From: Bacteroidota bacterium
GTDB lineage: Bacteria > Bacteroidota > Bacteroidia > Bacteroidales > B18-G4
Reading direction: 5' to 3'
Length of the DNA: 13,869 nt
Assembly: GCA_003648575.1 (NCBI GenBank)
Contig: QMPN01000056.1
Location: forward strand, 1 to 13,869
In this document: positions 1 through 8,890 of the stretch, in pieces
Position numbering within the stretch: the stretch's first letter is position 1
Layout: every line of letters begins with the position of its first letter
The notes under the pieces: model-generated
Database searches by the model: none
Seen by the model: the letters and a program-made list of their open reading frames with translations, nothing else
What the model was told of the DNA's origin: nothing
Made by a program: the position numbers and the translations under genes

Positions 1-1
1 A

Positions 2-589
2 GAAGTACCATCACTCTTCGCCATCTGGGTGATCATTGCCTCTATCGTGGGTAAGTTGTTGCTGGCCCTCTATCAGTTCAAGGTAGGGAAGTCGACCGGA
101 TCGTCCATGCTGATTGCAAACGCACGCAATATGCAAAGCGATATGTTGATCTCAGTGGCAGTGCTTACCGGACTCATATTCACTGTGGCATTGGAAATGC
201 CAATTATCGATACCATCACTGCACTGGTCGTTTCGATATGGATCATGGCAACGGCTGTCAGGATATTCTTCCAATCGAACCGCGACCTCATGGATGGCCT
301 CGACAACCCTGAAATCTATAAAAAAGTATTTAAGCTGATCAATGATGTTAAGGGTGCATACAATCCTCATGGCGCCCGTATCCGTAAGTCGGGAAATAAG
401 TTCGTGATAGAGGTCCATATAGAAGTGGATGGCTCGAAAACTGTTACCCAGGCACACGATATCTCCCAGGAAGTGGAACAGGTGGTCCAGAAAAACATCA
501 AGGATGTGTATGACGTGATCGTCCACGTAGAGCCCTATGGAAATATCGAAAAGGATGAGAAATTTGGTGTTTCCAGTAAGGATGTTTAG
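2..589 (+). CDS. Cation diffusion facilitator (CDF) family transporter, 3' part
   Basis: This is the C-terminal part of a CDF metal-cation/proton antiporter of the inner membrane. The reading frame is open to the left edge, so the true start lies outside the window; the GTG at 29 is internal. The visible part starts in a transmembrane helix (ASIVGKLLLALYQF), then has the TM5 region with the metal-site motif NMQSD (nt 128-142) and a TM6 helix around MPIIDTITALVVSIWIMATA. A soluble C-terminal ferredoxin-like dimerisation domain follows (roughly the last 95 residues), with the family-typical strands FVIEVHIEVDG and YDVIVHVEP and the segment QAHDISQEVE. Zinc CDFs such as E. coli YiiP have HxxxD in TM5; here the first position is Asn, so the transported metal is uncertain. 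The family call is firm; the substrate is not known. Confidence 0.88.
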   Translation, partial: EVPSLFAIWVIIASIVGKLLLALYQFKVGKSTGSSMLIANARNMQSDMLISVAVLTGLIFTVALEMPIIDTITALVVSIWIMATAVRIFFQSNRDLMDGLDNPEIYKKVFKLINDVKGAYNPHGARIRKSGNKFVIEVHIEVDGSKTVTQAHDISQEVEQVVQKNIKDVYDVIVHVEPYGNIEKDEKFGVSSKDV

Positions 590-591
590 TT

Positions 592-627
592 AGTTAAATC
601 AGTTAAATCGGTTGAATCAGTTATATC
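592..627. repeat. Four tandem 9-bp units (AGTTAAATC-like)
   Basis: Four consecutive 9-bp units can be read: AGTTAAATC, AGTTAAATC, GGTTGAATC, AGTTATATC. The first two are identical and the others differ from them at one or two positions. The array starts 2 bp after the stop codon of the CDF gene. It is non-coding. Short arrays of this kind can be slippage-prone; no function is evident. Confidence 0.8.
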
Positions 628-730
628 AGGATATTGAAATCTTAGATACTCTCTTTCGATTATTTGCTTAGTATTTAATATGTTTAAATTTGCTTCAGGT
701 TGCATATCTCAAATCTCTTTTACATCCAAC

Positions 731-766
731 ACCCACCTTGAACCCTGTCCCTTGCACCCTGTACCC
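731..766. repeat. CCTG-type C/T-rich interspersed repeat, copy 1
   Basis: The stretch is built from degenerate units of the form ACCCTG / CCTTG / ACCCTGTACCC. It contrasts with the surrounding A/T-rich DNA. A related stretch lies at 8831-8868 in another intergenic region, and both share the string ACCCTGTACC. I recall similar CCCTG-rich stretches between genes of many Bacteroidota; their role is unknown. Confidence 0.6.
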
Positions 767-812
767 GATTTATGTTAATAATTCAATGAAAACCTAAAAA
801 AATCTCTGGTTT

Positions 813-839
813 TTTGCCTTGTAATTATTTATAATTTTG
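813..839 (+). promoter_or_regulatory. Putative Bacteroidota-type promoter of purL
   Basis: TAATTTTG at 832-839 matches the Bacteroidota -7 consensus TAnnTTTG exactly. A TTTG at 813-816 could serve as the -33 element, but the 15-bp gap is shorter than the usual 19-21 bp, so the upstream half is doubtful. The predicted transcript would start near 846, leaving a leader of about 37 nt before the purL ATG. Confidence 0.45.
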
Positions 840-882
840 CATCGAAATACCAATTGTGTAAAACATTAAAAACAGATCCCGC

Positions 883-3800
883 ATGATCCTTTTTTACCAG
901 ATTACGCCCAAATCGTTTTACGCATTACAAGTAAAAGACCCCCTCTCCTCTTCAGATAAGGAGAAGTTATGCTGGCTGTTTGGTGAATGCGAGCCTGTCC
1001 CCGGCAAGAAGCTTCCCGGCACATTTATCGGTCCCCGCAAGGAAATGATCACACCATGGAGTACCAACGCGGTGGAGATCACAAAAAATATGGGGATACA
1101 CGGCATCGAAAGGATGGAGGAATATGTACAGACCGATGATCCTGACGAAGGTTTCGATCCCATGCTTCAGACGCGCTATTCAGACCTTGATCAGGCCCTG
1201 TTCAGTATTGACATCAAGCCCGAAGCTGTTACTTCCATCCATGATATTCAAGCTTACAATGAGGACGAAGGACTGGCACTGAGCGAAGATGAGGTAAAAT
1301 ACCTCGATGAGGTCAGCGGAAAGATCGGAAGGAAGCTTACTGACAGTGAAGTTTATGGCTTTGCACAGGTAAACTCTGAGCATTGCCGTCACAAGATCTT
1401 TAATGGCACCTTCATCATCGATGGTAAGGAAATGAAGGAATCCCTCTTCGCCCTGATCAAAAAAACATCGAAAGTCAACCCGAACAAACTGGTATCTGCC
1501 TATAAGGACAATGTGGCCTTTGTTCTCGGACCGATGGCAGAGCAATTTGCTCCTGCTTCACAGGATAAGGCTGACTTTTTTGAAGTAAGAAATATCAATA
1601 CCGTTTTGTCGCTCAAAGCGGAAACACATAATTTCCCAACTACAGTAGAACCTTTTAACGGAGCTTCCACCGGAACAGGAGGCGAGATTCGCGACCGCAT
1701 GGCGGGAGGGAAAGCCAGCATCCCGCTGGTAGGAACGGCTGTTTATATGACTTCCTATCCCAGGCTGGAAGACAAACGCAAATGGGAATCCTTTACGAAG
1801 GCTCGCCCATGGCTGTACCAGACACCTGCCGAGATCCTTATCAAAGCCTCCAATGGAGCCAGTGATTTTGGAAATAAGTTCGGGCAACCGCTGATATGCG
1901 GAAGCCTGCTCACTTTCGAGCATAATGGAGATGAAAAATCATTCGGATATGATAAAGTGATCATGCAGGCCGGTGGGGTTGGATACGGAAAGAAAGACGA
2001 CAGCGGAAAAGATGTGCCTGAAGCCGGCGATATCATCGTAGTGCTGGGTGGCGACAACTACCGCATCGGAATGGGCGGTGGCGCTGTTTCTTCCGTAGAT
2101 ACCGGTGAGTTTGAAAATGCCATAGAACTAAATGCTGTTCAACGTGCTAACCCGGAAATGCAAAAAAGGGTGGCCAACGTGATCAGGGCAGCCTCTGAAA
2201 GCACACAAAATCCCATCATCTCTATCCATGATCATGGAGCAGGAGGTCATCTCAACTCCTTGTCTGAGCTGGTTGAAGAAACAGGCGGAAAGATCCAACT
2301 CGGTAAACTGCCTGTTGGCGACCCGACACTCTCAGCTAAGGAGATCGTGGGCAATGAATCACAGGAACGCATGGGGCTGATCATTAAGAGGCAGGATGTT
2401 GACTGGCTGGAGGATATCTCAGAACGCGAACGTGCCCCTATATATAAGGTGGGCGAGGTGACCGGCGACATGAAATTCGTATTTGAGGACGAGGACAAGA
2501 ACCCCATCGACCTGGATTTGAAATACCTGTTCGGGAAGCCCCCAAAAACTGTTATGGATGATAAAACGGCACCACATTCTTTTCCGGTGCCTGAATATAA
2601 TCCTACAAAGTTTGAGGAATACCTGAGAGATCTTTTGCAGATCGAAGCCGTGGCCTGCAAAGACTGGCTCACCAATAAAGTAGACCGCTCAGTGACCGGC
2701 CGTGTGGCTAAGCAACAATGCACCGGCCCCATACAACTTCCACTCAATGATGTGGGTGTAGCTGCCCTCGACTATAAAGGAACCAAGGGTATTGCAACGG
2801 CTATCGGCCATGCTCCTGTTGCCGGACTGGTATCGGCAGAAAATGGATCGGTATTGGCCATTGCCGAATCCTTGACAAATATAGTATGGGCACCGATACA
2901 GGATGGGCTGAGAGGGATCTCTCTAAGCGCAAACTGGATGTGGCCTGCTAAAAATGAAGGTGAAGATGCACGCCTGTACAAGGCAGTGAAAGCTGTAAGT
3001 GATTTTGCCATTGAACTTGGCATTAATATCCCGACAGGAAAGGACTCGCTTTCCATGACTCAGAAATACCCCGACGGGAAAAAAGTATACGCTCCCGGTA
3101 CGGTGATCATTTCTGCCATGGGTGAGTGCAGCGATCTGAAAAAGACAGTCAGTCCATTCCTGGCGCTGCAATATGATGCTTCTATCATCTACATCGATTT
3201 TTCTAAAGATGATTATTGCCTCGGAGGAAGCAGCTTTTCGCAATTGATCAATAAACTGGGTGCTACGACACCTACTGTAAAAGACCCTGCTTATTTTGCA
3301 AAGGCCTTTAATGCTATTCAGGAATGCGTCAACAATGACCTCATCCTGGCCGGACATGATATTTCTGCAGGAGGGCTGATTACCACCCTGCTCGAAATGG
3401 CCTTCCCGGTAAATGATATGGGCATGGAACTTGACCTGAACGGAATAGGGGAAAAGGATCTGATAAAATTGCTTTTCAGTGAGAATCCAGGAGTAGTCGT
3501 ACAGGTGAAAAATGCCGATGCGGTAAGTGTATTGCTTAACAAGAATGGGATCGATTATCACCTGCTTGGAAAAACCATCAAGCAACTCAAGGTCAACATT
3601 AAGCATGCTGATAATACCTACGCCCTGGGCATCAACGCCTACAGAAAGGCATGGTATAAGACATCCTATCTTTTTGATAAGCTGCAAACTGAAGAAGGAC
3701 TGGCTAAGCTGAGGTTCAATAATTATTTTAAACAGGATCTCAGGTTTAGCTTTACAAAGAAATTTGATGGCAGCTTTAAGCAGTACGGGATCGATCCCGA

Positions 3801-4569
3801 TCGCAAAGACAGAAGTGGTGTGAAGGCAGCTATTATACGTGAAAAAGGAGTAAACGGCGACAGGGAAATGGCCTATTCCATGTACCTGGCCGGCTTGGAT
3901 GTGAAAGACGTGCACATGACTGATCTCATCTCGGGCGAAGAAACCCTTGATGATGTGAACTTCATCGTTTTCGTGGGTGGATTCTCTAACTCTGATGTTT
4001 TGGGATCAGCTAAAGGATGGGCAGGGGCTTTCCTCTTCAATCCCAAAGCAAAGGAGACCCTCGATATTTTCTATGCCAGGAGCGATACGCTTAGCCTGGG
4101 AATTTGCAATGGCTGCCAATTGATGGTAGAACTCGGGCTGGTTTATCCTGAACATCCCGAGAAACCTAAAATGAGGCTGAACAAGTCCGCTAAATTTGAG
4201 TCGGCATTCCTGAACGTGAATATTGAAGATAATGAATCCATCATGCTCAGCAGCCTGTCAGGCTCCCGCCTGGGCATCTGGGTGGCCCATGGTGAAGGAC
4301 GTTTCTGTTTCCCGTATTATCGTGATAAGTACAGCATCCCCGCCAAATATACTTATGAAGCTTATCCGGGTAATCCCAACGGATCCGACTTCAATGCTGC
4401 CGCTATCTGTTCAAATGATGGACGACACCTGGCAATGATGCCCCACCTCGAACGTGCTATCTTCCCCTGGCAATGGGCTTATTACCCTGAAGACAGGCCC
4501 GGCGATGAAGTTTCGCCCTGGATAGAGGCTTTTGTGAATGCAAGGAATTGGATCGAAAACAAAAAGTAA
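883..4569 (+). CDS. purL: Phosphoribosylformylglycinamidine (FGAM) synthase, single-chain form
   Basis: This enzyme makes FGAM from FGAR, ATP and glutamine in the fourth step of de novo purine synthesis in the cytoplasm. At 1228 residues it is the large fused type, in which PurS-like, PurL and PurQ parts form one chain (E. coli PurL is about 1295). Visible landmarks are the linker motif NSEHCRH at residues 164-170, KAETHNFPT starting at 245, GTGGEIRD at 264-271, and a C-terminal class I glutamine amidotransferase domain. In that domain GICNGCQ carries the expected nucleophile Cys1075, and PHLER supplies His1188 and Glu1190 of the triad. All key residues are present. The ATG is preceded by an A-rich leader as usual in Bacteroidota. 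An SDR gene follows 6 bp downstream, so the two are probably co-transcribed. Confidence 0.98.
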   Translation: MILFYQITPKSFYALQVKDPLSSSDKEKLCWLFGECEPVPGKKLPGTFIGPRKEMITPWSTNAVEITKNMGIHGIERMEEYVQTDDPDEGFDPMLQTRYSDLDQALFSIDIKPEAVTSIHDIQAYNEDEGLALSEDEVKYLDEVSGKIGRKLTDSEVYGFAQVNSEHCRHKIFNGTFIIDGKEMKESLFALIKKTSKVNPNKLVSAYKDNVAFVLGPMAEQFAPASQDKADFFEVRNINTVLSLKAETHNFPTTVEPFNGASTGTGGEIRDRMAGGKASIPLVGTAVYMTSYPRLEDKRKWESFTKARPWLYQTPAEILIKASNGASDFGNKFGQPLICGSLLTFEHNGDEKSFGYDKVIMQAGGVGYGKKDDSGKDVPEAGDIIVVLGGDNYRIGMGGGAVSSVDTGEFENAIELNAVQRANPEMQKRVANVIRAASESTQNPIISIHDHGAGGHLNSLSELVEETGGKIQLGKLPVGDPTLSAKEIVGNESQERMGLIIKRQDVDWLEDISERERAPIYKVGEVTGDMKFVFEDEDKNPIDLDLKYLFGKPPKTVMDDKTAPHSFPVPEYNPTKFEEYLRDLLQIEAVACKDWLTNKVDRSVTGRVAKQQCTGPIQLPLNDVGVAALDYKGTKGIATAIGHAPVAGLVSAENGSVLAIAESLTNIVWAPIQDGLRGISLSANWMWPAKNEGEDARLYKAVKAVSDFAIELGINIPTGKDSLSMTQKYPDGKKVYAPGTVIISAMGECSDLKKTVSPFLALQYDASIIYIDFSKDDYCLGGSSFSQLINKLGATTPTVKDPAYFAKAFNAIQECVNNDLILAGHDISAGGLITTLLEMAFPVNDMGMELDLNGIGEKDLIKLLFSENPGVVVQVKNADAVSVLLNKNGIDYHLLGKTIKQLKVNIKHADNTYALGINAYRKAWYKTSYLFDKLQTEEGLAKLRFNNYFKQDLRFSFTKKFDGSFKQYGIDPDRKDRSGVKAAIIREKGVNGDREMAYSMYLAGLDVKDVHMTDLISGEETLDDVNFIVFVGGFSNSDVLGSAKGWAGAFLFNPKAKETLDIFYARSDTLSLGICNGCQLMVELGLVYPEHPEKPKMRLNKSAKFESAFLNVNIEDNESIMLSSLSGSRLGIWVAHGEGRFCFPYYRDKYSIPAKYTYEAYPGNPNGSDFNAAAICSNDGRHLAMMPHLERAIFPWQWAYYPEDRPGDEVSPWIEAFVNARNWIENKK

Positions 4570-4575
4570 AAACCT

Positions 4576-5337
4576 ATGAGCAGGATCGTCTTAATTACCG
4601 GTGCCACTTCAGGTATCGGCAAAGCATGTGCATTTAAATTTGCGAAGGAAGACCATAAACTGATCATCGCGGGTCGTAGAGCAGATCGCCTGCAGGATAT
4701 AGCGATGATCCTTAAAGCAGATCATAATGTCGAAGTCCATGTACTGGAACTTGATGTCAGGGACAAGGAGCAGGTTAAGAATGCCATTTCCGGGCTGCCG
4801 GATGAATGGAAAAAGATTGATGTGCTGGTGAATAACGCTGGCCTGGCATTAGGATTGTCACCCTTCTATGATGGCCTGGAAGAGGATTGGGATACCATGA
4901 TCGATACAAACATCAAAGGGCTCTTGTATGTAGGCAAGGCAGTTGCAAATTTGATGATTGAAAATACCTCCGGGCATATTATAAATATTGGATCCATTGC
5001 CGGCAAGGAAGTATACCCTAAAGGCAATGTTTACAGCGCCACCAAACATGCTGTTGATGCCATTACAAAAGGTATGCGCCTGGATCTGCTGAAAGAAGGC
5101 ATCCGGGTGACCCAGGTAGCTCCGGGAGCAGTTGAAACGGAGTTCAGCAATGTACGCTTTAAAGGGGATGATGAGAGAGCTTCAAGGGTATATGAAGGTT
5201 ATGACCCCTTGCTACCGGAGGATGTAGCCGAAGTGGTCCATTTTGCAAGCAGCCTTCCACCCCGTGCAAATATAAATGATGTGGTGATCATGCCCACGGA
5301 CCAGGCCAGTGCAACGACCTTCAATAAAAAGACTTAG
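4576..5337 (+). CDS. SDR family NAD(P)-dependent oxidoreductase, YdfG-like
   Basis: This is a classical short-chain dehydrogenase/reductase of 253 residues, the normal size. The Rossmann nucleotide motif TGATSGIG is at residues 8-15, NNAG at 86-89, and the catalytic tetrad is Asn112, Ser140, Tyr153 and Lys157 (YSATK). GRR at 33-35, after the second beta strand, suggests a preference for NADP(H). The C-terminal part (VAPGAVETEFSNVRF, later LLPEDVAEVV) resembles E. coli YdfG, which oxidises serine, allo-threonine and 3-hydroxy acids and reduces malonic semialdehyde. The exact substrate cannot be fixed from sequence. The gene starts 6 bp after purL and ends 9 bp before the convergent barrel gene. 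Confidence 0.92.
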   Translation: MSRIVLITGATSGIGKACAFKFAKEDHKLIIAGRRADRLQDIAMILKADHNVEVHVLELDVRDKEQVKNAISGLPDEWKKIDVLVNNAGLALGLSPFYDGLEEDWDTMIDTNIKGLLYVGKAVANLMIENTSGHIINIGSIAGKEVYPKGNVYSATKHAVDAITKGMRLDLLKEGIRVTQVAPGAVETEFSNVRFKGDDERASRVYEGYDPLLPEDVAEVVHFASSLPPRANINDVVIMPTDQASATTFNKKT

Positions 5338-5346
5338 AGCAGCTTC

Positions 5347-6291
5347 CTAGAAATATAGTTTCAAGACCAGCGCCAGCAAAGTGATGCCCGCAGATTCTTC
5401 AGCGCTCTTGAGCTTCAGCTTATAATAGGAATATTGAAGCCCCAGTTCATAATCGCTTGAGCCGGTATACCCGAGCTTTCCGTTAATTATATGGGCAATT
5501 CCACCTTCACTCATAACGATATCCGGTGCCGATGATAATGAATATCCCAGGGCCAGCCCGATAGGAACTTTGTAGGTTGGCATGAAGTCGGCATCACCCA
5601 TCAAGCCCCCTGAATAATATCCCGTTGATCCTTCACGATCGAATGATTCGCCAATGGCATATTCGGCATTAAACTGCATGCCAAATACCGGACTGAATGC
5701 ATAAGCCCCCTGGAGCCCGATCCCCGCACTCATTGATGGGATCTTCTTTGAAACACTTGGATCAGGTACATCATTGATAACATCTTCAAAGTAGTCGGAA
5801 ACGTTGATGAAATTACCTGTAACATTGGTGATCTTTAGTGTCCCGGACAGGTTGAACTTCTTATTTTGATATATCCTGATCAACCATCCAATGTCTCCAC
5901 CGCCTATGGTATTGACACCATCGGCCAGTATCATTGACATATCAGTACCCATTCGACCCGATACATTGAAAGACAAGAATAATGCCAGCCAGGGATTGAA
6001 CCTTTGCTGATATTGTACAGCCACGTTCAAAAAGATGAGTTGTCCTTCAAAAGCGAATATCTCATGTTCTCCTATTGTTAAACCGTTAATTTTCAGGGGC
6101 GATGTAATTCCAAAACCCAGGTTTGCCTGTAAACTTGTGGTCACGAAAGAGCTTTTAAAATGGCTCAGGCTTGGGAAAGTGTGGCCGCCAAGCTTTGGGA
6201 ACTTCGATTCAGGATCAGTATGTGTCGTTTGCGAGTAGCCTGTACTGAAACAGAATAATAGAACGATGATTATAGAGAGCAGCTTTTTCAT
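5347..6291 (-). CDS. Secreted outer-membrane beta-barrel-like protein of unknown function
   Basis: This 314-residue protein starts with a clear Sec signal peptide (MKKLLSIIIVLLFCFSTGYSQ, with likely cleavage around GYS-Q). The rest is rich in alternating hydrophobic/polar strands and glycine, for example LQANLGFGI, YSYYKLKLKS and the C-terminal LLALVLKLYF ending in Phe, as expected of an outer-membrane barrel. I do not recognise a specific family. It begins 6 bp after the stop of the PorT-like barrel gene, so the two are almost certainly co-transcribed. A role in the outer membrane is inferred only from signal peptide and strand pattern. Confidence 0.75.
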   Translation of the reverse strand: MKKLLSIIIVLLFCFSTGYSQTTHTDPESKFPKLGGHTFPSLSHFKSSFVTTSLQANLGFGITSPLKINGLTIGEHEIFAFEGQLIFLNVAVQYQQRFNPWLALFLSFNVSGRMGTDMSMILADGVNTIGGGDIGWLIRIYQNKKFNLSGTLKITNVTGNFINVSDYFEDVINDVPDPSVSKKIPSMSAGIGLQGAYAFSPVFGMQFNAEYAIGESFDREGSTGYYSGGLMGDADFMPTYKVPIGLALGYSLSSAPDIVMSEGGIAHIINGKLGYTGSSDYELGLQYSYYKLKLKSAEESAGITLLALVLKLYF

Positions 6292-6297
6292 GACAAA

Positions 6298-6945
6298 TTA
6301 TTGTTTATTTCTACTTAATGGGATCTCGATACCTGCAAGCACTTTAAAACCTACGGTCTTAACCCTTGGGATATAACTTTTATCAACAGGTTCGTCGGTA
6401 AGGTCGATCAGGCCTTGTGTGTACCTCAATTCAACAAATAATCGGGGCAGCCCGATCGGGATCCGGATCCCGGCACCGAAATGAACGGCAATATTTATAT
6501 CGCTAATTTCGATGTCCGTCTCCTGAGAAATCCCATTACTGGATATGTTATTACTGAGCATGAAGGCTGTCTCAATGCCTCCCAATGCATAAAAGCGCCC
6601 ATTGGTGCTCGATACTTTTACCAGCAATGGCAATGAAAAATAATTCATACGGATCCGTACGCTGTCGACTGGATCAATTTGGCCTCTCACTGTATAGGAG
6701 ATCTTCGTTCCTTCCTGAGAGTAGGAAGGCTGAAGGCTGATCCAGACGATCTTAGCAAGTTTAATGTCAACATAAGCACCTACATTGGCACCCATGAGGC
6801 CTTTATATTTTGCTTTTGAGGGAACATCACCCGCAAGCTTACTGCTGTTCAACCCACCGAAAACGCCAATATAGGATTGGGCATTCGACTCATAAGTGGT
6901 CAATATAAAGATGAGCAGAACAGCTGCTTTTATTATTCTTATCAT
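6298..6945 (-). CDS. PorT-family outer-membrane beta-barrel protein
   Basis: This 215-residue protein has an N-terminal signal peptide (MIRIIKAAVLLIFILTTYESNAQ). It is followed by the pattern seen in small Bacteroidota outer-membrane barrels of the PorT/OMP_b-brl type: GVFGGLNSSKLAG near the mature N-terminus, a strand-turn LQPSYSQEGTKISY, a central YFSLPLLVKV strand, FGAGIRIPIG, and a late FVELRYTQGLIDL strand. Members of this large family are structurally alike and have diverse, often unknown roles; a link to type IX secretion should not be assumed from the name. It is the first of two barrel genes and lies 46 bp downstream of holA. No convincing promoter is visible in that gap, so read-through from holA is possible. 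Confidence 0.8.
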   Translation of the reverse strand: MIRIIKAAVLLIFILTTYESNAQSYIGVFGGLNSSKLAGDVPSKAKYKGLMGANVGAYVDIKLAKIVWISLQPSYSQEGTKISYTVRGQIDPVDSVRIRMNYFSLPLLVKVSSTNGRFYALGGIETAFMLSNNISSNGISQETDIEISDINIAVHFGAGIRIPIGLPRLFVELRYTQGLIDLTDEPVDKSYIPRVKTVGFKVLAGIEIPLSRNKQ

Positions 6946-6991
6946 AACATTAAAATTTACTTAAATATATGAATTCTGTAGTATAATCTGC

Positions 6992-7993
6992 CTAGTGCAT
7001 CATTTTAAAGATCATCTCCTTCAGGAGCTCTCCTTCGTTGGTTGTATTATTGCTGACACCCTTAAACTTCATATCATATTCCCGTAGTAAGCTAATGCAT
7101 TTGAGTATGTGACCGGGTTTAAATCTCCTGGCAGCAGTTCGGTATTCCTTTACGAAAAAATGATGCATACCCAGTTCAGCACCCACGCTCTGGTTGTTTG
7201 ATTTGTCCTTCAGGGAATGGAATATGAGGATCTTAATAAAGAACTGGTACAAAAGTGTGATAGTGAGCACGAAAGGATTGGTCTTTGGGTTTGCGGCAAA
7301 ATGCCTGCATATGAGGTTGACCTTATAAATATCCCCTTCACCCATGGCCTTCTGAAGTTCGAAGATATTGAACTCTTTACTGATCCCAATATTTTCTTCT
7401 ATGATGTCTTCATTGATAAGCTGTCCTGGCTTAAGGTTCAGGATAAGTTTGCCGATCTCATTCCTGATCTTGCTCAGGTCGGTACCCAGGCTGGCAGTGA
7501 GCAGGCGTGCTGCTTCAGGGCTGATAGAATAGCCTTCTGCCTTCAGCTGTTCATTAATCCAGGCAGGGATCTTGTTTTCGTATAACCTGGCGGATGCAAA
7601 ATTAACCCCTGTTTTATCTGCTCTCTTGGCAAGAACCTTACGGCTATCGTAGGACTTGTGCTTATGACATACCACGAGGATGGTAGATTCCACAGGCTTG
7701 GCGAAATATGCGGCAAGCTCATCTAAGTCGCGGATCACCTGGGCTTCCTTCACGATCACCACCTGGTAATTCGACATCATAGGATAGCGGCGGGCAGTGT
7801 CGATGATACTCCCGACGTCTACATCTTTGCCATACAAAATGGTCTGGTTAAATTCTTTGTCGGCTTCGGCAAGAACATTCTCTGCAATATAATCGGTAAT
7901 AATATCGATGAAGTACTCCTCTTCACCATGAAGAAAGTACACGGGTTTGTAAATCTTATTCCTCAGATCGGTCAGGATTTGCTCGAATTTCAT
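6992..7993 (-). CDS. holA: DNA polymerase III subunit delta (clamp-loader subunit)
   Basis: Delta is the clamp-loader subunit that binds and opens the beta sliding clamp. The 333-residue length is normal (about 340). The N-terminus KPVYFLHGEEEYFID is the hallmark of the family (P-Y-L-x-G-x-[ED]-x-x-[LF]). It continues with a degenerate AAA+ domain (VDVGSIIDTARRYPMMSNYQVVIVKEA, residues about 55-81), a middle segment LLTASLGTDLSKIRNEIGKL, and a helical C-terminal collar domain (FNIFELQKAMGEGD onward). The start codon overlaps the stop of the AMP nucleosidase gene (ATGA at 7990-7993), which points to translational coupling in one operon. Confidence 0.95.
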   Translation of the reverse strand: MKFEQILTDLRNKIYKPVYFLHGEEEYFIDIITDYIAENVLAEADKEFNQTILYGKDVDVGSIIDTARRYPMMSNYQVVIVKEAQVIRDLDELAAYFAKPVESTILVVCHKHKSYDSRKVLAKRADKTGVNFASARLYENKIPAWINEQLKAEGYSISPEAARLLTASLGTDLSKIRNEIGKLILNLKPGQLINEDIIEENIGISKEFNIFELQKAMGEGDIYKVNLICRHFAANPKTNPFVLTITLLYQFFIKILIFHSLKDKSNNQSVGAELGMHHFFVKEYRTAARRFKPGHILKCISLLREYDMKFKGVSNNTTNEGELLKEMIFKMMH

Positions 7994-8787
7994 ATGCCGT
8001 CGAGATCTTCGTTATAATCGAAATAAAGGTGCTTTACGGTAAGTCCTTTGTTTTCGAGCATTTTCAGGGAGCCGAGGCCGATATGCAGGTGGTCTTCGAG
8101 AAACTTCTCTGTGACTTCTTCATCGCTCTTTTCGGTTTTTATGCCACTGGAGATCATGGGTTGATCAGAAACGAGCAGGAGGGCTCCGGAAGGGATCTCA
8201 TTCTGGAAGCCAACAATGAATATGGTTGCTGTTTCCATGTCGATGGCCATGCTCCTGGTCCTGCGCAGGTGCTCTTTAAAATTCTCATCGTATTCCCATA
8301 CACGGCGGTTGGTGGTATAAACGGTGCCGGTCCAGTAATCCCTTTTAAAATCGCGGATTGATGTGGATACAGCCTTTTGCAGGTTAAAAGCAGGCAGGGC
8401 AGGGACAGATTTGTGGATGTAATCATCAGATGTTCCCTCCCCTCGTATAGCAGCGATAGGCAGGATGAGATCACCCACTTCATTTTTCTTTTTCAGCCCG
8501 CCACATTTACCGAGAAATAAAACAGCCTTGGGGCTGATGGCACTTAGCAGGTCCATGATCGTAGCCGCATTGGCACTTCCAATGCCAAAGTTAATAATGG
8601 TGATGCCTTTGGCGGTGGCACAGGGCATGGGCTTATCCAAGCCAACAATTTCTACGTTGTGCCATTCGGCAAAGAGTTCGACATACTTGTTGAAATTGGT
8701 CAGCAAAATATATTTACCAAAATTCTTGAGCTTCTCTCCCGTATACCGGGGCAGCCAGTTCTCTACGATCTCTTGTTTTGTTTTCAT
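7990..8787 (-). CDS. amn: AMP nucleosidase (phosphorylase superfamily)
   Basis: The predicted enzyme hydrolyses AMP to adenine and ribose 5-phosphate, controlling the adenylate pool. The protein has the nucleoside phosphorylase/hydrolase fold: GIGSANAA at residues 68-75, FLGKCGGL at 91-98, the Met-Glu-Thr ribose-binding motif (M184-T186 within SMAIDMETATIF) and SDQP at 207-210 with the expected catalytic Asp208. It resembles the short Bacteroidota form of about 260 residues, which lacks the extra N-terminal domain of E. coli Amn (484 residues). I chose the ATG at 8787 (265 aa). An in-frame ATG at 8835 would add MRCFELKALFLYETCS, which is unlike the family and overlaps a promoter-like box. The gene overlaps holA by 4 bp. 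A related nucleosidase specificity cannot be excluded. Confidence 0.88.
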   Translation of the reverse strand: MKTKQEIVENWLPRYTGEKLKNFGKYILLTNFNKYVELFAEWHNVEIVGLDKPMPCATAKGITIINFGIGSANAATIMDLLSAISPKAVLFLGKCGGLKKKNEVGDLILPIAAIRGEGTSDDYIHKSVPALPAFNLQKAVSTSIRDFKRDYWTGTVYTTNRRVWEYDENFKEHLRRTRSMAIDMETATIFIVGFQNEIPSGALLLVSDQPMISSGIKTEKSDEEVTEKFLEDHLHIGLGSLKMLENKGLTVKHLYFDYNEDLDGI

Positions 8788-8802
8788 GCTGCAAGTTTCA
8801 TA

Positions 8803-8826
8803 CAAAAATAAGGCTTTTAATTCAAA
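8803..8826 (-). promoter_or_regulatory. Putative promoter of the AMP nucleosidase-holA operon
   Basis: On the minus strand TATTTTTG (8810 down to 8803) matches the Bacteroidota -7 box TAnnTTTG. A TTTG lies upstream at 8826-8823, but the gap is only 12 bp, so it may not be the true -33 element. The box lies 15 bp before the chosen start codon at 8787 and inside the longer alternative reading frame, which supports the shorter start. Confidence 0.4.
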
Positions 8827-8830
8827 GCAC

Positions 8831-8868
8831 CTCACCTCCCGAAACCCTGCACCTGCTACCCTGTACCT
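8831..8868. repeat. CCTG-type C/T-rich interspersed repeat, copy 2
   Basis: The region is made of degenerate ACCTC / ACCCTG / ACCTG units and ends with ACCCTGTACCTG. It resembles the stretch at 731-766 in composition and unit structure. It lies between the divergent AMP nucleosidase and cyclase genes, directly before the inverted repeat at 8868-8890. Confidence 0.6.
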
Positions 8869-8890
8869 GAAGTTTTTGAAAAAAACTTCA
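8868..8890. repeat. Perfect 10-bp inverted repeat upstream of the cyclase gene
   Basis: TGAAGTTTTT (8868-8877) and AAAAACTTCA (8881-8890) are exact reverse complements separated by GAA. In RNA this would form an A/U-rich hairpin with a 3-nt loop. As DNA it could be a dyad for a regulator. It lies in the only upstream region available to the lanthipeptide enzyme operon. It could equally be a remnant terminator, because an A/T-rich stretch with T runs follows. The symmetry is certain; the function is inference. Confidence 0.7.

Larger units (their letters stand above)
590..882. other. Intergenic region between the CDF transporter and purL
   Basis: This 293-bp A/T-rich stretch has no convincing gene in either strand. 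It holds the 9-bp tandem array (592-627), a C/T-rich CCTG-type repeat (731-766), a weak inverted repeat AAAACC (789-794) / GGTTTT (808-813) followed by only two further T residues, and a promoter-like element in front of purL. The weak hairpin could be a terminator for the transporter gene, but it is too poor to call. Confidence 0.6.

Noticed and set aside
789..815. Rho-independent terminator for the CDF gene (AAAACC / GGTTTT)
   Set aside because: The stem is only 6 bp, mostly A/T, with a 13-nt loop and only two T residues beyond the stem, and it overlaps the proposed purL promoter.
2923..3915. A 330-codon open frame on the minus strand opposite purL
   Set aside because: It lies entirely within the well-supported purL gene and its translation has no recognisable domain; it is a shadow of purL codon usage.
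6946..6991. Promoter for the two barrel genes in the 46-bp gap after holA
   Set aside because: Only imperfect boxes such as TATATTTA are present and no -33 TTTG lies at a suitable distance.
8788..8835. N-terminal extension of AMP nucleosidase from the ATG at 8835
   Set aside because: The added residues do not look like the family N-terminus, and a -7 promoter-like box lies inside this stretch.
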